Assembly: GCF_963662255.1 (NCBI RefSeq)
Contig: NC_085046.1
Coordinates: forward strand, 134,831,392 to 134,895,391
DNA from: Cinclus cinclus
Lineage: Eukaryota > Chordata > Aves > Passeriformes > Cinclidae
Length of the DNA: 64,000 nt
Direction of reading: 5' to 3'
Shown: positions 12,400 to 25,735 of the stretch, one piece after another
Layout of the letters: each line of letters begins with the position of its first letter
How positions within the stretch are numbered: the first letter of the stretch is position 1
Notes under the pieces: model-generated
What the model was told of the DNA's origin: nothing
What the model saw: the letters and a program-made list of their open reading frames with translations, nothing else
The model's database searches: none
Position numbers and translations under genes: made by a program

Positions 12400-13480
12400 G
12401 GGGTGTCTTAGATGGTTGGGCATAGTTAGCAGAGATTCATGATTTGTAAATCAGCCCTGACAGGCCTGATGGCTTTGTATGACAAAACACTTGGATTTTC
12501 AGATTACAGGACAGTAGTAGATGTGATTTTCTTTATCAAGGCTTTCAACATTATCAGCCTAAATATTCTCATATCCAAGTAGGGATATTACAGAGTGGAT
12601 GGGTGGGCAACTAAATTGTAAAAAGACAAGTTGCATGTTCAGTCTCAGAGAATGGTGGTTAGTGGAGTGGACTTTCTCTACCTGATAAGGAACAGACAAG
12701 TTCTTGCGAGGATGTACACATCCCATTTAATGTGTAGCAATGACTGGGAGGACATTGTGAAATTACACTCATCAAGTTTGCAGATGATACAAAAGATAGG
12801 GATCAATCAGTATGCTCAGTGTCCAGGTTTCCCTTCAGAACAACCTGGACAGGCTGGAGGATGGGGCCAACAGGGAAGATTTGGAAAGTCAACAGTGACA
12901 AATGCAAAGTCTTACTCCTGGGAGAGAGGAGTTCCTGGCATCAGCAAAGACTGGGGACTGTGGGAAGCCTGACCAGGGCACAGTTCTGCAGAGAAAGAGC
13001 TGAGGGGCAGCAGGCTGAACAGGAACAACACTGTGCAACAATGAAAGGCAGCATCACCCTAGGCTGCATTCCCTTCTAGTCAGCACTGTTCAGACCTGAA
13101 GCACTGCATCCAGGATTGGGTACCGCAAATACAAGACAGATATTAATGAACTGGAGCATGTTTATCTGAGGCCCACCAAGCTGTCAGGGCTGGAACACTT
13201 GACATATGAAGAGGTGCTGAGAGAAATGGGCTTTTTCAGGGAGGGAGGAGGTGGGTAGGGAGAAACATAAAACCAGGTGGTCAGTACCTAGAGGGAAGCC
13301 AAGAAGAAGATGCAGTCAAGCTCTTCACAGCTTTGCTGATTAGAGGAAGAGATGTGGTAGACATGTATTCATGAAGGAGAGGCTCCATCTGGGAATTAGA
13401 AGCTTTTTCCTTGTGAGATAAATTGGTGGAACAGGTTGCTGGAGAGGTAGAACAGTCTCCATCCTTGGCAATTTGTTGGG
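12400..13480 (+). pseudogene. Decayed CR1 LINE ORF2 (reverse transcriptase), 3' tail missing
   Basis: About 1.1 kb of plus-strand CR1 runs from the reverse-transcriptase palm to the start of the 3' UTR. 'gatgtgattttctttatcaaggctttcaacattatc' (12519-12554) matches the region encoding the conserved D..KAFDT stretch. 'aagtttgcagatgatacaaaa' (12774-12794) still encodes KFADDTK, the FADD polymerase catalytic motif. Later landmarks are 'caacctggacaggctggaggatggggccaacaggaa', 'gcagcaggctgaacag', 'gcactgcatccagg' and 'gagaggctccatctggg'. Frameshifts and stops break the frame throughout, so the 113-codon open frame at 12631-12972 is not the true frame over its whole length. Similarity ends near 13480 around 'ctccatccttggca', and the usual CR1 terminal repeat is absent. 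The 5' edge is approximate. Confidence 0.85.
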
Positions 13481-16400
13481 GAGTTACTTCTTCCTTTGAT
13501 AACTTTTCGTCAAGTCACTGGGACCAGTTTTGCCACTCTTAATTCTTTAAGAAACTTACAAAATACTCTTTTGAAAATTCTAAAGCAATTATTGCATGAA
13601 ACTGATGAAAGTAGTGGAATATAACATTCTTAGTAGTTTTTAGTAATGATCAGTTTTAACACAATATTTGTGATTTTGATTTAATATTTCTAGTTTGGTG
13701 TCCGTTCTTGCTGAAGGTCCCTGGATAGACATACGATTGGTTATTAGGTGATTTCAGTGCCTTAAATAGCTATTTAACTGTGTTTAGAAAAGCTCAAGAC
13801 AAACAAACCTTCTCTAATAGGTGTGGGGATGTTGACATAATTGTGCATTAATAATGTTGTTAATTATATTTTATGCAAGAGTAGCATCTCTGGACACCAA
13901 TCAGGATAAGGGGTTCTATTTTGCTAGGCAGCAAGCAAACAGAATGGTTTTCATACAGCACTAATTTGGCACTGTAGAAGATGGAGTTTTGCTGAAGGAG
14001 AATGAAGGTTTTAAGTATGGGGTTTTATGTGCCTAGTTCTCAAATGTCATAAGGGGGTGTCAAAAACTACCAAAGGATGATCTAATGGTTTACAAGGGTA
14101 GTATTAACATCTGACAAAAACGTCATGCTATTTCAGTAGAGGAAGATGGCTTCACATGGATTGATTTTTTTTTTCCATTTTCTTTTTCCAGTAAGAATTG
14201 AAAAATTTCAACAAAATGGGAGTTTGTCAAGGAAGGAAATTTGGTACAGAAAAAAATTGTTTTGAAATGAGTTTTTCACTTGTGTCTTATAACTAAATTC
14301 TGGAAGGTGGAATGGGAGAGAAGAGCCATAAAACCTGTAGTAGTCCTCAATTTAAAGCTCCTGATGTTTGTGTACACAAGAACAGAGAAACACTGACAAA
14401 TAAAAATAAAAACCTTTTAGACTAAATTTAGAGTTGCAATAAAATAATGTGTGACTGATCATCTTCCCTTTCTGCACGGAACTAAGAGACAGATGCTACC
14501 TATGCTGGATGCTAATATCCAATTTATTCTGCTAGCAGTGAATTGTGTCTTGTGCAGCCTTAAAAACTCCATGGGAATGCAGCAGGTGTCATATATTGAA
14601 TAATAGATGGGGACGTATTTGGAAGTAAATACTGTCTGTTTCATACAACAAATTCTTCTGGAGACCAGAATTCAGCCAGATGAGCCATAAGAGATCCATT
14701 CTGCTTACCTTCAGTATATTTCACAGACATCTTTTTCCTGCTCATTATAGCTTTCACCCTCCTGTAAACATTTGAAAAATGCTGACAGATGCAAAACATG
14801 CTATGTTCAGCAAGCATTGTAAAACATTCCTTGAGATGTGAAGATGTACTAACACAGAGTGGAAAAAAAAAAAGGAGTTTTCTTATACAGAGATGAAAGA
14901 GAAAGGTACTATCCGAAATTAGTTTCTGAGGCTGTACTTGGATACACTCATAAATTAGTATTGTCACTGGAAAGAGATGGCTACTCTTACCTCCCAACTA
15001 TTTATTTTCACTCTCTGACAACATATTTAATACTAATGCAACATGATACTCGTTTATTTTTCAGAAGACCAGTGCCTGAGCTGGTTTACTGCATGCCTTC
15101 AGGGATGCAGATGCTGGCCTAGTGTGAGGAGGGGGGAGACTAGAACAGGAAGAGGAAGATAACGTGAAGACAGAGTTTGATTTTACCAGGCACACTGGAA
15201 AGATAAATGCACATTAAAACTACAGATCATCAGAAAAAAAGTATGACACCAAATTCAGGACACGCCAAATTAATTCAAATAATATGCAGGTCAGAGCAAA
15301 GAAGTGAAGGACAATTTTATTTCCTTAGAGGAGGTTTTTTCAAGTTTTGCTGCCATTATTTTATTTTATCATTACTGTAGGCCAGAGATATTGGCCTCCA
15401 GAACCACTGCTCCTTCCCATCCTTTCCTTACACTGTCTCCAGTGCCACACCATGGGGTGCTGCAGTGGGAAACAGGTGTCAATTACAGGCATCCGTCAGT
15501 AAAAGAAAAATAACACTTTTTCTCTTTTTAAAGCCAAACCAGTTCTTCACTCTAGGCTGCAAGTTGAACCTAAAAAGGGCTGTGTTGGCATAACCCAGGG
15601 TCCTGTATTGGACCACAGAATGGGTGAGCATAATTTGATAGGCCTAAGTACCAGTTTTTTCAAAACTGGATTGACTACAAGAATTTCTTTACTCCCAGTG
15701 TATGGATGTCTTGTTTTCTCATCAGAGGAAAACAGACTGGAAATAAATGCATGAAAAGAAACGGGAAAATGTTACAAGAAACAAGAAAATATGCTCAGAT
15801 GACAGGGAATTTATTATGGTAAATTGCAATCTCCCCCACTGGATTTTATATTAGGATTAAAAAGAGTAAGAAATGTATTAACACCAATCTTAGGAACAGC
15901 CCAGAAAATATATTTCAGTTGAAGTTAACTCCTATACCAAAATTAATGCCAAAAATATGAAAGATATATATTTTATTTCACTCGTATTGGAAAATTGAAA
16001 ATATTAACTTTAAGTACCTTAATTTAAAAAGTGGAAACAATTAAAATATCAATACTGAGTAAGCTATTGTAAGGTTCTATTATCTTGAAATCTTCCAGAT
16101 ACTGTCTAGATTAATATTACTCTTACATGTGGAATATTTGTCTTGGAGGGGTCAATAGAAGATCTACAGCTACTCTGGAGGTTACTTGTAAAGCTAAAGT
16201 AATTTCATAGGAAGATTATAATTAATATGTATTCAAGTTTGGTCACTTAGGAACACAATTCTTGGTCATTGTTTTCTGTAGGAAGCTGATGTGTAAACAA
16301 TTTCTCCATTGGGCCATCCATGTAGCTCTAAGAAAACCACAGATCTATACAGTTCTTGCATCACACATTTCTTTCTTATGGATTCTACTATATTGCTCTA

Positions 16401-18385
16401 ACAGTGGGCTCCATGATAACAAACAGGTTTTCTTACTGTGCTTACGTAGCTTTATGCATACAATGAAAGTATTAGTGCTTTACGTTACCAGGAGGGATTT
16501 TCCTGAAACCTCATGGACATACTGCAAGACATTTTGCATGTCCAGCCAGTCTTTTGCCACAGTATGTAGCTAAAGTGGGCCCAGGCTGATGTAGCCAGCT
16601 AACCTCATGACTCTTTATAAATTTATGCATATACTTTAATATATATTTGCCAAACTGGTGTTGGTGATGGCTGTTCGTATGTCAAGGACTCAGTGCTGGC
16701 TAACTTGCACACTGTACATTTTCTTGTTAGATCAGCTTTTCCTTTCCTATATTGTGACTCCCTCATCCTCTAATTCACAGCTTTCACAGCACCTAATATT
16801 GTCCCTGGAGTCTCTGTTCAATCCTGTGAGACTGGGAGTGAGGATGTAGGATCCCCTGCAGGAAAAGGAGTGAGAGATTACTTGAGTGATCATCACTGCC
16901 CCTCCCGCAGCGCTGCTCTCCAGCTCTAAAGCAGGTACCCTGAACACAGCCCTCTTTCCCTCCCTCTCAGCACCTTCCCTTTTGCTTTGCTTTTATCCAT
17001 CTCTTGTTATGCAGCCCAAGCCCTAAGGAGCATTCTGGTTCTTGTTCTTGCCTTCTTGACAGGTTACCAGGAGCAAAGCACATCTGACACTGTCCCGCTC
17101 CCCGGAGAAAAGCTCTTCTCACTCTTTGTCCATAACACATCCTAGAGACAAAGACATTCTCCACTAGGAGGAGATTTGGCTGCAAATTACCTTTCCAAAA
17201 GATGAGCTCCCAAACTCATATGAGAACTGATAACAGCTAGAAGAGGCATTTTCTGTCATGTTTAAAATGTTATGAGAATCAAGGGGATACACACAGGAGG
17301 TGCTGTAGCTCCCTACCCCATTATCCAAATGCCCACGGAGGTTGTGTAGGTGGTGCTGAAGACCACAGCAGTGGGTGAGGATGGCAGGAATAACCAGAAG
17401 TGTTTCACACTGAACAGCATCTTGGGGAGTAGGCTTGAACAGCAGTTGTCCTTAGGAATTCATACTGGTTATTTTCTCACAGTATTGGAATTAGACAGAA
17501 AAAAGCATAAGGGAATGCATTCTAATGTAATTATGATGTTTCTTAGCTTAATGACTAAGAGTTTTTCATTAATTAATGCTTCTTAAAAAGGAGAAAACAT
17601 TACTCCATTAGTTTGATTCTTTATATGTCACCTACCATAGGAGTTTCTTCTCTTACTGTTTTCTCGAGACCAATGGCATGCTCATGGTTGAAGAAGAGCT
17701 TTTGGAAAGGATCTTGCCATCAGTTTCCAGGAACCAAAAATAGTGAACTGAAACATTTCTTTCGCCTGTTAATGTAAAATTTAATTTTAACCTAAATTTA
17801 TTCTTCTTCAGTCATCAAGACCTTCTCTACTGGATCAAAGTACTTTGTAAATAAATTGTTTTCTTTCTAAAAAATTGCTCATTCGCTGAAATAAAACAGA
17901 ATAAATAAACTAAATCACATGGTTGTTTAATGCAAGTAATGCATTTTCTGCTTTATTATGGCTTCAGTTTTATACCTATCTCATATTTTTCCACTCTTTT
18001 ATTGATGAAATATGTTGAAAAGAACTGTCCTATAGCTTCATTACTGATTACCAGTTTTTCTGAAGATGAAACTTGTCTCCTTCCCTTTTTCAATTGTACT
18101 CCTGGGTTCATATTCAAAGATTCAATTAGGTTTGGGTTTTTTTTTAAACTTCTGCAAGACACCAGAATAATATTATCCCACTTATTCCCTGCCAAGTACA
18201 CACAATGTTAAAGCTAGTAACTCTTCTCAGTATCTCCTTTTTAGTAATTCCTTGTATAATTTTGAGCTTTGATGCATCCAAGGAACTCAAAGAGACAATC
18301 CCAACAAAGATATTCAGACCACACTGTGTGACCTGTCATCATTATTTGCTACTGGGAGTTCCTCAGTCACACTTACCCTCATTAG
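13481..18385. other. Unannotated DNA
   Basis: Mostly AT-rich unique sequence with no recognised gene. A somewhat more GC-rich patch at about 16840-17200 has pyrimidine-rich 'tctttccctccctctcag' but no convincing exon. A minus-strand splice-like pair bounds 14709-14761. The 118-codon minus frame at 14641-14997 resembles no known protein. Confidence 0.5.
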
Positions 18386-18705
18386 AGTCATAGAGCCATA
18401 GAATGGTTTAGATTGGAAGTGACCTCAATGATCCTCTGGTTCCAACTCATCTGCCATGGGCAGGGACACCTTCCACTAGACCAGGCTGCTCAGAGCTCCA
18501 TCCAGCCTGGCATTAAACACAGCCAGTGGATGGGGCATCCACAGCTTCTCTGGGCAACTTTTCTGGTGCCTCACCACCCTCAAAGCAAATAATTTCTTCC
18601 TAAAATCTGTTCTGAACTTACCCTTATTCAGTTTAAAGCCATTCCCTCTTTTCCTAACACTTTCTGTCCTTGTAGAATGTGTTGCAAACCTTTCCCAGCT
18701 GTTCT
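18386..18705 (-). mobile_element. CR1 LINE, 3' end (5'-truncated)
   Basis: On the plus strand the copy begins 'gagtcatagagccatagaatgg' and continues 'ccatgggcagggacaccttccactagaccaggctgctcagagctccatccagcctgg', 'ggatggggcatccacagcttctctgggcaac', 'tgcctcaccaccctca' and 'aatttcttcct'. This is the reverse complement of a common avian CR1 3' UTR. It is one of the better-preserved copies in the window. Similarity fades near 18705. Confidence 0.95.
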
Positions 18706-20676
18706 CAAATTACATGCCTCAAAATCAGAAGCTAAAAAGCCACTGTCACAGTATCCCTATGCCCAGTTCAGAAATCTCTTCAGACATGCAAGGCATTTAC
18801 TTTAGGAACAGTAATGAGAATCCAGCTATGCTGCTTCTAGGATGTGAGCTGCTAATTCTTATTGGTATCTCATGCTGCTGAGTATAAATGTCTTTAATGT
18901 CCTATGAAAATTCTTAAATAAATTTGAATTTTATTCTAGATCATGGACCACTGGGCCTACAACCATCAAATTGAAAATGTATGTAGGAAAATATTTGACA
19001 ATGATTCCCCCACTGTATTCTGAGATACACTAGTCAATTCTTAAGCCACATAATTAAAAAAATGTTTCTATTTCTCATCTTTTAAACCCTCATTGGTGCA
19101 ATTCACTAGTTCTCCAGTTCATAACCTAGTGAATATTGTTTATTGAAACAGTTTAAGTTAGTTTTAAATCACATGGGGTTAGATTTCACTGATATAATCT
19201 CTATTTTAAAGATAGGGAGCCTTGAAAGTAACATGATTAAAATTAAAATTTTAAAAATTTAATTGGACACTATCCAATTGTTTGAAGAATTATTTCAAGC
19301 ACAGATTATATAACTGCTTTACAAATAAATAGAAATGGATATACAAGTACACATTCATGTACATTTACTATATTGCTGCATATTGCTGTGCAGTAACTTT
19401 ACATATGACCTTGAAATTTGCTGCAATTAATGGAGAGAGGGAAAGAAAAAAAAAAAGAACCTTGGGGGAACAAACCATTTGTGCTTGTTATTATAAAAAC
19501 AGCACTAAATTCATATGAATGCATGTAAAATCCATTGTTTTCAGGTCCATTTTATGTGTTTATAAATTAAGTAGTATTTTTACTGTAAAGGAACATTTGC
19601 ATTTAATTGTGTCTCATAACAGCAGGATATAGTACTGTTTCCCTGGGCAAATACTAACAGATGTTTTTCCATCTCTTGGTATGGATTGAGATCATTATAC
19701 TTCTGCCTTTTTCAAAATTTATTTAATAAGTAGGACATAACTAAGGCAGATAACAAAGAGATTATAAGGTCCCGAGAAAATAACAGTTTTTTATTCCTAG
19801 ATACACCAAAATGTTTTATAGTGTTTTCCAAATGTGCAGAAAATTGGACCAGATGAACTGCTCTTTCTAGAGTTGAATCAGGTTAGGAAATAATTGCCTC
19901 CAGCTTCTTGTTGCTTTCCCATTACAAAATATTTCTCATTGAGGTCTGTCATCCTGACTTGACTTCTCCTTAATCTCCTGTTCATGTCTTAGCAGGTTTG
20001 TTAACTTGGGCTCAGAATCACTCTGAGAATGTCTGAATAATTTCTGATTTTGAAGCAAGGCATTCATTGCTTGCTGATGAATCCTTGTACCATATTGTGC
20101 TATACAGTATAAATATGCTTCAGGTTGAATGGTGGCAGGTGTTGATGAGAATGGAGGAATTGTACAAAGTGATGAACTTCTGATTATTTGATATGCCTTT
20201 TCTCAGTACAGTGTTTTGAGAGAACCAAGGTACAAGCAGCCAGCCACACACACAGACGTGCTATGGATTTCAGGAGATAGGAGCATGGGATTCTGCAGTG
20301 GCAAGTAGCTGGGGCAGAAATATCTTAACTCATACCACTTATGATCAGAACAGTATGCCCTTAAACATACGATGTCTGTACCATTAATTTCTTTCTACAC
20401 TCATACTGGTGTGGGTAACAAGAACACTGATAATCTGGTAGCAGTTATTTCAGTAAAAACCTATTTTTTATGCTAGTTTCTAAGCTCAAGATCATTAACA
20501 AGAAGTATAAATATATTGATGCAGTTACATATACATGAGGGCGTTTATGGAGATGGTTACATTCTTTAAAATATATCTACAGATAGAGCTATATGGATAG
20601 AAATGTTGGTAAAATATATGAATATGTATCTAAGGTAACTAAGGAAATGACCCGATAAGTAAAATTCACCTGTGGT
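18706..20676. other. Unannotated AT-rich DNA
   Basis: No gene or transposon recognised. Very AT-rich sequence with short self-complementary runs (ttaaaattttaa-like) occurs at about 19220-19290, and a short A-run at 19443-19457. Confidence 0.55.
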
Positions 20677-20707
<31 letters not shown>

Positions 20708-20710
20708 ACC
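20677..20710. repeat. (CAAAA)n / (CAAAAA)n low-complexity repeat
   Basis: About seven imperfect units of caaaa or caaaaa run from 20677 and merge at their right end into a tandem duplication whose units also start 'aaacaaaact'. Confidence 0.85.
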
Positions 20711-20822
20711 AAACAAAACTGCAGAAGATTTTGCATGTCTAAAGCTCCAACTAAAATTAAAAAAACCCCAAACAAACAAAACTGCAGAAGTTTATACATT
20801 TCTAAAGCTCCAATTAAAATTG
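20711..20822. repeat. 63-bp-period tandem duplication (two copies)
   Basis: Copy 1 (20711-20760) and copy 2 (20774-20822) both begin 'aaacaaaactgcagaag', continue with a similar 'tttgcatgtct'/'tttatacatttct' segment, then share 'aaagctccaaytaaaatt'. The offset is 63 bp. The two copies differ at several positions, so the duplication is not recent. The A/C-rich flank probably promoted slippage. The 103-codon minus-strand frame at 20566-20877 spans this repeat and shows the duplication as two similar peptide stretches; it is not a gene. Confidence 0.9.
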
Positions 20823-23800
20823 AGTCTTTAATAGAAACTTCATTGTGAAAGTTTTGTGAATTTTCTCTGAAATTCACTAGTTTTCAACATAACAGAAACA
20901 AAAAATTTTATTCTTATGCTGGAGAACAAGACTATGTGAAGAATAAGATTTTGTGTCAGTATAGAAATCAGTTGTGGGATGATATTTTATAGACTATTTG
21001 TCTGCAAGCACACACAAAATGACAAGTCAATTATTTCAAGCTATTGCCAAAACATCAAAATATGAAGCAAGGATATGTAAATAAAGCACATCCAATAAGA
21101 GATGGCAATTAAACACTTCTCTACTCAACATTGTTAAGTTATCCAGTGGAATTAAACATTTTTGGGATTTACATCTGTGAACCTATGAGGCCTACCTATA
21201 GGAAAGTGATCCCATAGAAAACAGAATGAAAAAGAACTCAGATTAATTGCAATTTTTTAGTCCTGAAAAGATTGAGAAGGTTTAGCCAAAACCTTGGAAA
21301 CAGACAGAGAATGTAGGAATACTGTATTTTCCATGTGTGCTTGTCTGCTGTGGAAAGATAAGGATGTTTGGTCAGCTCAGTAGCAATGAGGATTAACATG
21401 AGACAAACTTTCTACCAGTACATTTGGTGGAACACCAAGTTCTGAGGTATGTGTGCAGTTGTCATACTGATGCACTTGAAGAGTAAATCAGACAAGGGCC
21501 TGCCCAACATTACAGCCATTCAGCTGCTTCTGCCTCAAAGTGTAGGGGTGAACTAGAGGATTTATAGAAGAGTCTTTCATTCTTGTACTGAAATTCTCAC
21601 AATTGTATACAATTATTATGGTATTTTGTTCCCTATGTCTTATAGGCACCCATTTTTATGTGCTTCTTTCATTTATGATCTGTAGACTTTGCACAGTAGG
21701 CTGCACTGAGACCCATGGATGCAGTAGGAACCATGATCTCCAGATAAACCAGGCTCAGCCCTGCTTCAACAGGGTGATCATCACAACATGCCTCTGGACT
21801 TCCTTTCCCCACAAACCTCAGCACAGCTGGGATGTTAAATCTGTGAAAGGGGAAAAGCTGAGCTGTTGTGTTGTGGGAAGGACATTAGGTGAGGTCAGAT
21901 GAACTCAGATTATTTTCTGTGTACTTATACACAGGAGTTCTTATGCGCATTGCATTGCAATAAGTAGAAATCGAGTTCAGTAAGGGTGGGTCATATCCAC
22001 AATAACTTTTCGGTGAGGAAAGAAGGAATTTGTCCTTTGCTTTGTTTTGATGTTTTTTTGATGCTGTATTTCTAGAATGTGAAAAGCACAGAAACATGCT
22101 TTTATTCTCCTTAGCCAAAACTCATTGCATATGCGCCAGGAAATCTCAGTACTGTTATCTCGTTGTTGTTTTGTGGGTACCTTTTACCCTAACAACAAAG
22201 ACTGGGCCTGGTTTGATGCTCAGTAGTAATTAAATAGACTCACTGCTAGTCAGTTCCTTTCAATGAGCCTAACTGTTACCAATAGCATAATACAAATAAT
22301 TTCAGATTCAGTCTCCAAAGCAGCAGCCTGAAGGGATCATAACTAACATATCTTTACATATTGAGTGAAACAAGCATACACCACTTGGGACAGAAAGTAA
22401 CTTCTTTGGTTACATGAAGCAGTTTAAACAGTGATGTTCTGCATTAAATAGTCTGGGAAGTAGTTTCATACCATGTTTTTTAGTTTTCAATGTGTACTGG
22501 TAAAATACCTTTAGACATGGATGTGCTCTGTAGTTCTTGTCAGGATAACATTGATTTTAAATGCACCTTCTTCATTAGTTCAGACAAGAAATATTCCTAT
22601 TTAGGAATAAAAGAGAAAAGAAGTAATGTTGACCTATAATTTTCCTTAAGACCCTGTGCTTCTGTTTTAGGTTATCATGATTCACCAAGTATAGCAATTT
22701 CACAATGAAATATAGAATTGATAGAATACAGTTTATATTACCCTCTCATTTCCTTTTCATACCACAATTTATTCCCTTAATAGTTCACCTCTTTGCAATT
22801 TTTACCTCTCAATTTTATATGAATGCCATTTATAATAACTACATAGCAAGTGGATGACAGTGGAACATAAGAGATTAATTTATTCTTCTGTATGCACAAT
22901 TGTGAGATGATATCCAATGGGATTAAAGAGAAAACTGTACATTAGAGTGTCTGACAAATGGTAGATGGTTGCATGGCTTACTGCATATCACAGGCCAGTT
23001 GTGTCTTGCCTATTACACTCATTCACAGAGTTTAACAAAACCATTTTTTCTTTCTTTTTTTTTTTTTAGAATTAATAATAATTTCAGTGAATACTGATAA
23101 CTTCTGTCATTTTAATGTGAAGTTAGGGAAGCCTGTCATTCCATAAAAGTAAATGCAAATTTCACCCCAACTGATATTAAAGTAACATAAAGTAGAATTT
23201 GTTTCTCAGATGGAAAAAATTATGAACAATCAATCTCATGGTACTTGGACCTTGCCTTCAAGGAACTTCTGAAGTTAGTGAGTACCTTGCCAATGAGAAA
23301 CACAGCTTTGTTTAAAATAATGAAGTTTCTTCCCAGATACAGGATCAAATTTGTAAAGATGCAGACTGGATGTAGTCTGCACAATGTACATCTGAACTTG
23401 ATCTGCTCATTATTTATGTGCTCAGAAATATTCAGTTAATTGTACATAAAGTGGTGCTCTGAAATTTACGTACATTGTGAAGTTTTGGCCAATGACAACT
23501 GTATTCTACACACACTCTTGAGAAATCTGAATGTCCCTTTTGTGTCTGATGTTACACAGTTTAAGTATTCAAAAGGATCCTATTTATTTCTGTCGAGTCT
23601 GTAAATATGGTGCTCATAGCTCAGATAAGCAGCCAGTAATATTTAAAAGAGGACTGGCAGTGGTTGGGCATCTGCACCAAGCTTGTCATTCTGACCTTTT
23701 CTCATTGTTGCTGAACTCCTGCTTCTGCTTATTTTCCCCAAGAAGCTACTGGGGCACATACAATTTTCACAAAGGGAAATTCAGAGATGAATCCAAATAT

Positions 23801-24584
23801 GAAATGCCTATGTAGAATGTCCTGTGAATTAGACAACTCAGGGAGATTTTAGGTATACCTTATATAGTTCCAGGTATTTCCATTCTAAGCCTCTATCCTT
23901 TGTATTTCTTTTTCCACCTCTCACATTATTCAGTACAGAAATTTAGGTGGACATTTTTCCTTGCTTGTTTTATTCTTTTAACTCCTGTTGGGATTCCTGT
24001 CCACACAACTAGTCTTCTACATACCGTAAGAATACACATGTCATAAAAACTCAAAGAAGAGAATGGTCATGGGACTTGTCAGGTCCATGAGGAAAGTTGT
24101 AAGTAGTCACAGGCTGTCAGAGAGAAGACATGCATATTTGGATATAATGTTTTGTCACACTTAATTTTTATCATCCACCCCCCACTGTGTGCTCACATGC
24201 CCTGAACAAGTCCTGAAGACTAAACACTAGGCATAGAATATTGTAAGATTTTTCCTGTTCCATCACATCTACAGCCTGTCTCCTTTGGTGCCAGAAGCTG
24301 GCATTAGTGTCCAGTATTCCATGATGGAGGAAAATGTCTAGAACATGAAACTGTAGTTTTAATTATGGTCCTGAATGTGTATATGAAGTGGAGACTGAGT
24401 GGTTTGTTATGCCAAAAACAAGCTGTGTAGTGTAGTTTGCTCAGAGGAATGGTGGACATACCAATGTATTTATCCTCCAGATTAGGGAAGGAGTATGGAT
24501 TGATGAAATAGCAACTGTAAAGGGTTGCCTTGAAATGATAACTAAAGATGAGTCAGCAGTGTTATGGTCTTGCAAAAATTGATA
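20823..24584. other. Unannotated AT-rich DNA
   Basis: No gene or clear transposon. A pyrimidine tract ending in 13 T residues lies at 23045-23067. A strong acceptor-like site (tgcttctgttttag) ends at 22670 but has no matching donor nearby. The 99-codon frame at 21603-21902 lies in a slightly GC-richer patch of unknown origin. Confidence 0.5.
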
Positions 24585-24690
24585 ACTTCTAAGTTTTAAA
24601 ATAAATAATTGATATTATTAATAATTCAATGATAATTTAAAATAATTAAATAATTAAATTTTTAATTGTTTAAATTTTTAAAACTTCTGG
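24585..24690. repeat. AT-only low-complexity segment with inverted-repeat character
   Basis: About 100 bp are almost pure A/T. 'agttttaaaataaataatt' near the left end is roughly complementary to 'aattgtttaaatttttaaaact' near the right end, so the segment could fold into an imperfect stem. Between them are repeated 'aataatt' and 'aattaaat' words. This is simple AT-rich DNA with no assigned role. Confidence 0.7.
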
Positions 24691-24937
24691 TAAGTTCTGA
24701 CAGGATATCTGGTGTGTAAGAAGTAGGATAACAAGTAAAAATATCACCAGAATTACTGTGCCCATTTTCTGTGTACCAAGCATTAATTTCTGATAAACAG
24801 TTTCAACCGGCTGAAACACTTCAAATAAGATAAAATCACTAGCTAAAACAAGACCTGTAGATAAATCTTGAACCACTGGAAGGGGTTTAATCTAGGCAAG
24901 AGAAAACATGAAGGAACAAAACGATAATATTTAAATG

Positions 24938-25735
24938 CATAAATCAGAGAGACCTCAACAAATCAGAGTACTGGGCAATCATAAGCCGTATGAAGTTCAA
25001 GGGGCAGGCTGGGATCTGCACTTGGGATGGGACAACCCTGAATGCATGGACGGACTAGGGAATGAGATGCTGGAAAGTAGTGCCATGGAAAGGCACTGGA
25101 TGATGATCGGAGTCTGGATGATGGCAAATTGAATGTGAGTCAGCAGTGCCCTGGAAGCCAGGAGGACCAGCCCTGTAATGGGGGCATCAGGAACAGCATC
25201 ACAAGCCAGGCAAGGGAGGGATTGTCCTGCTCTGCTCTGAGCTGGGGCAGCCTCACTTCCAGTGCTGGGGCAGTTTTGGGGGTCACTATTAAAAATATGT
25301 TAAATTTTTGGGAGTGCCTAAAGGAGAGCAACGAAGATGCTGAAGGGCTTTGAGGGGAAGCTCTATGAGGAGAGGCTGAGGTCACTTGGTCTGTTCAGCC
25401 TGGAGGAATCTGAGGAGAGACATCACTGCAGTTACAGCTTCCTCATGAAGGGAAAAGGAGGGGCAGGCACTGATGGAATGGCCTACAGCTGTGTCAGGGG
25501 AGGTTTAGGTTGGCTATTAGAAAAAGGTTCTCCACTCAGAGGGTGGCTGGGCACTGGAACAGCTCCCCAGGGAAGTGATCAGAGCACCAGGCCTGAACCT
25601 GAGTTCAAGCAACATTTGCATAATGCTCTCAGGAACATGGTGGGATTCTTGGGGATAGTCCTGTGCAGGGCCAGGGGTTGGACTTGATGATCCTTGTGGA
25701 TTCCTTCCAGCTCAGCTTATTCTGTGGTTTTTGTT
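24938..25735 (+). mobile_element. CR1 LINE, ORF2 C-terminus plus 3' UTR
   Basis: A plus-strand CR1 of the subfamily whose 3' end reads 'ggccaggggttggacttgatgatccttgtgg...attctgtggttt' (25670-25730). ORF2-derived landmarks come first: 'gaatgagatgctggaaagtag' and 'tggcaaattgaatgtgagtcagcagtgccctggaagccagg', then 'gattgtcctgctctgctctg', 'gagcaacgaagatgctgaagggct', 'gaggagaggctgaggtcacttggtctgttcagcctggag', 'gtgtcaggggaggtttaggttgg', 'ggttctccactcagagggtggctgggcactggaacagctccccagggaagt' and 'aatgctctcaggaacatggtggga'. Internal deletions and stops abolish coding. The minus-strand tail at 39359-39542 is the same 3' subfamily. The 5' edge is approximate. Confidence 0.94.

Noticed and set aside
14709..14761. 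Minus-strand 53-bp candidate exon (acceptor tttacag, donor gaag/gtaagc) inside a 118-codon frame
   Set aside because: It is on the opposite strand to the better candidates and shows how easily paired splice-like sites arise by chance; the peptide is unfamiliar.
20566..20877. 103-codon minus frame with internal peptide repeat
   Set aside because: The peptide repeat is explained by the 63-bp DNA duplication and the CAAAA tract.
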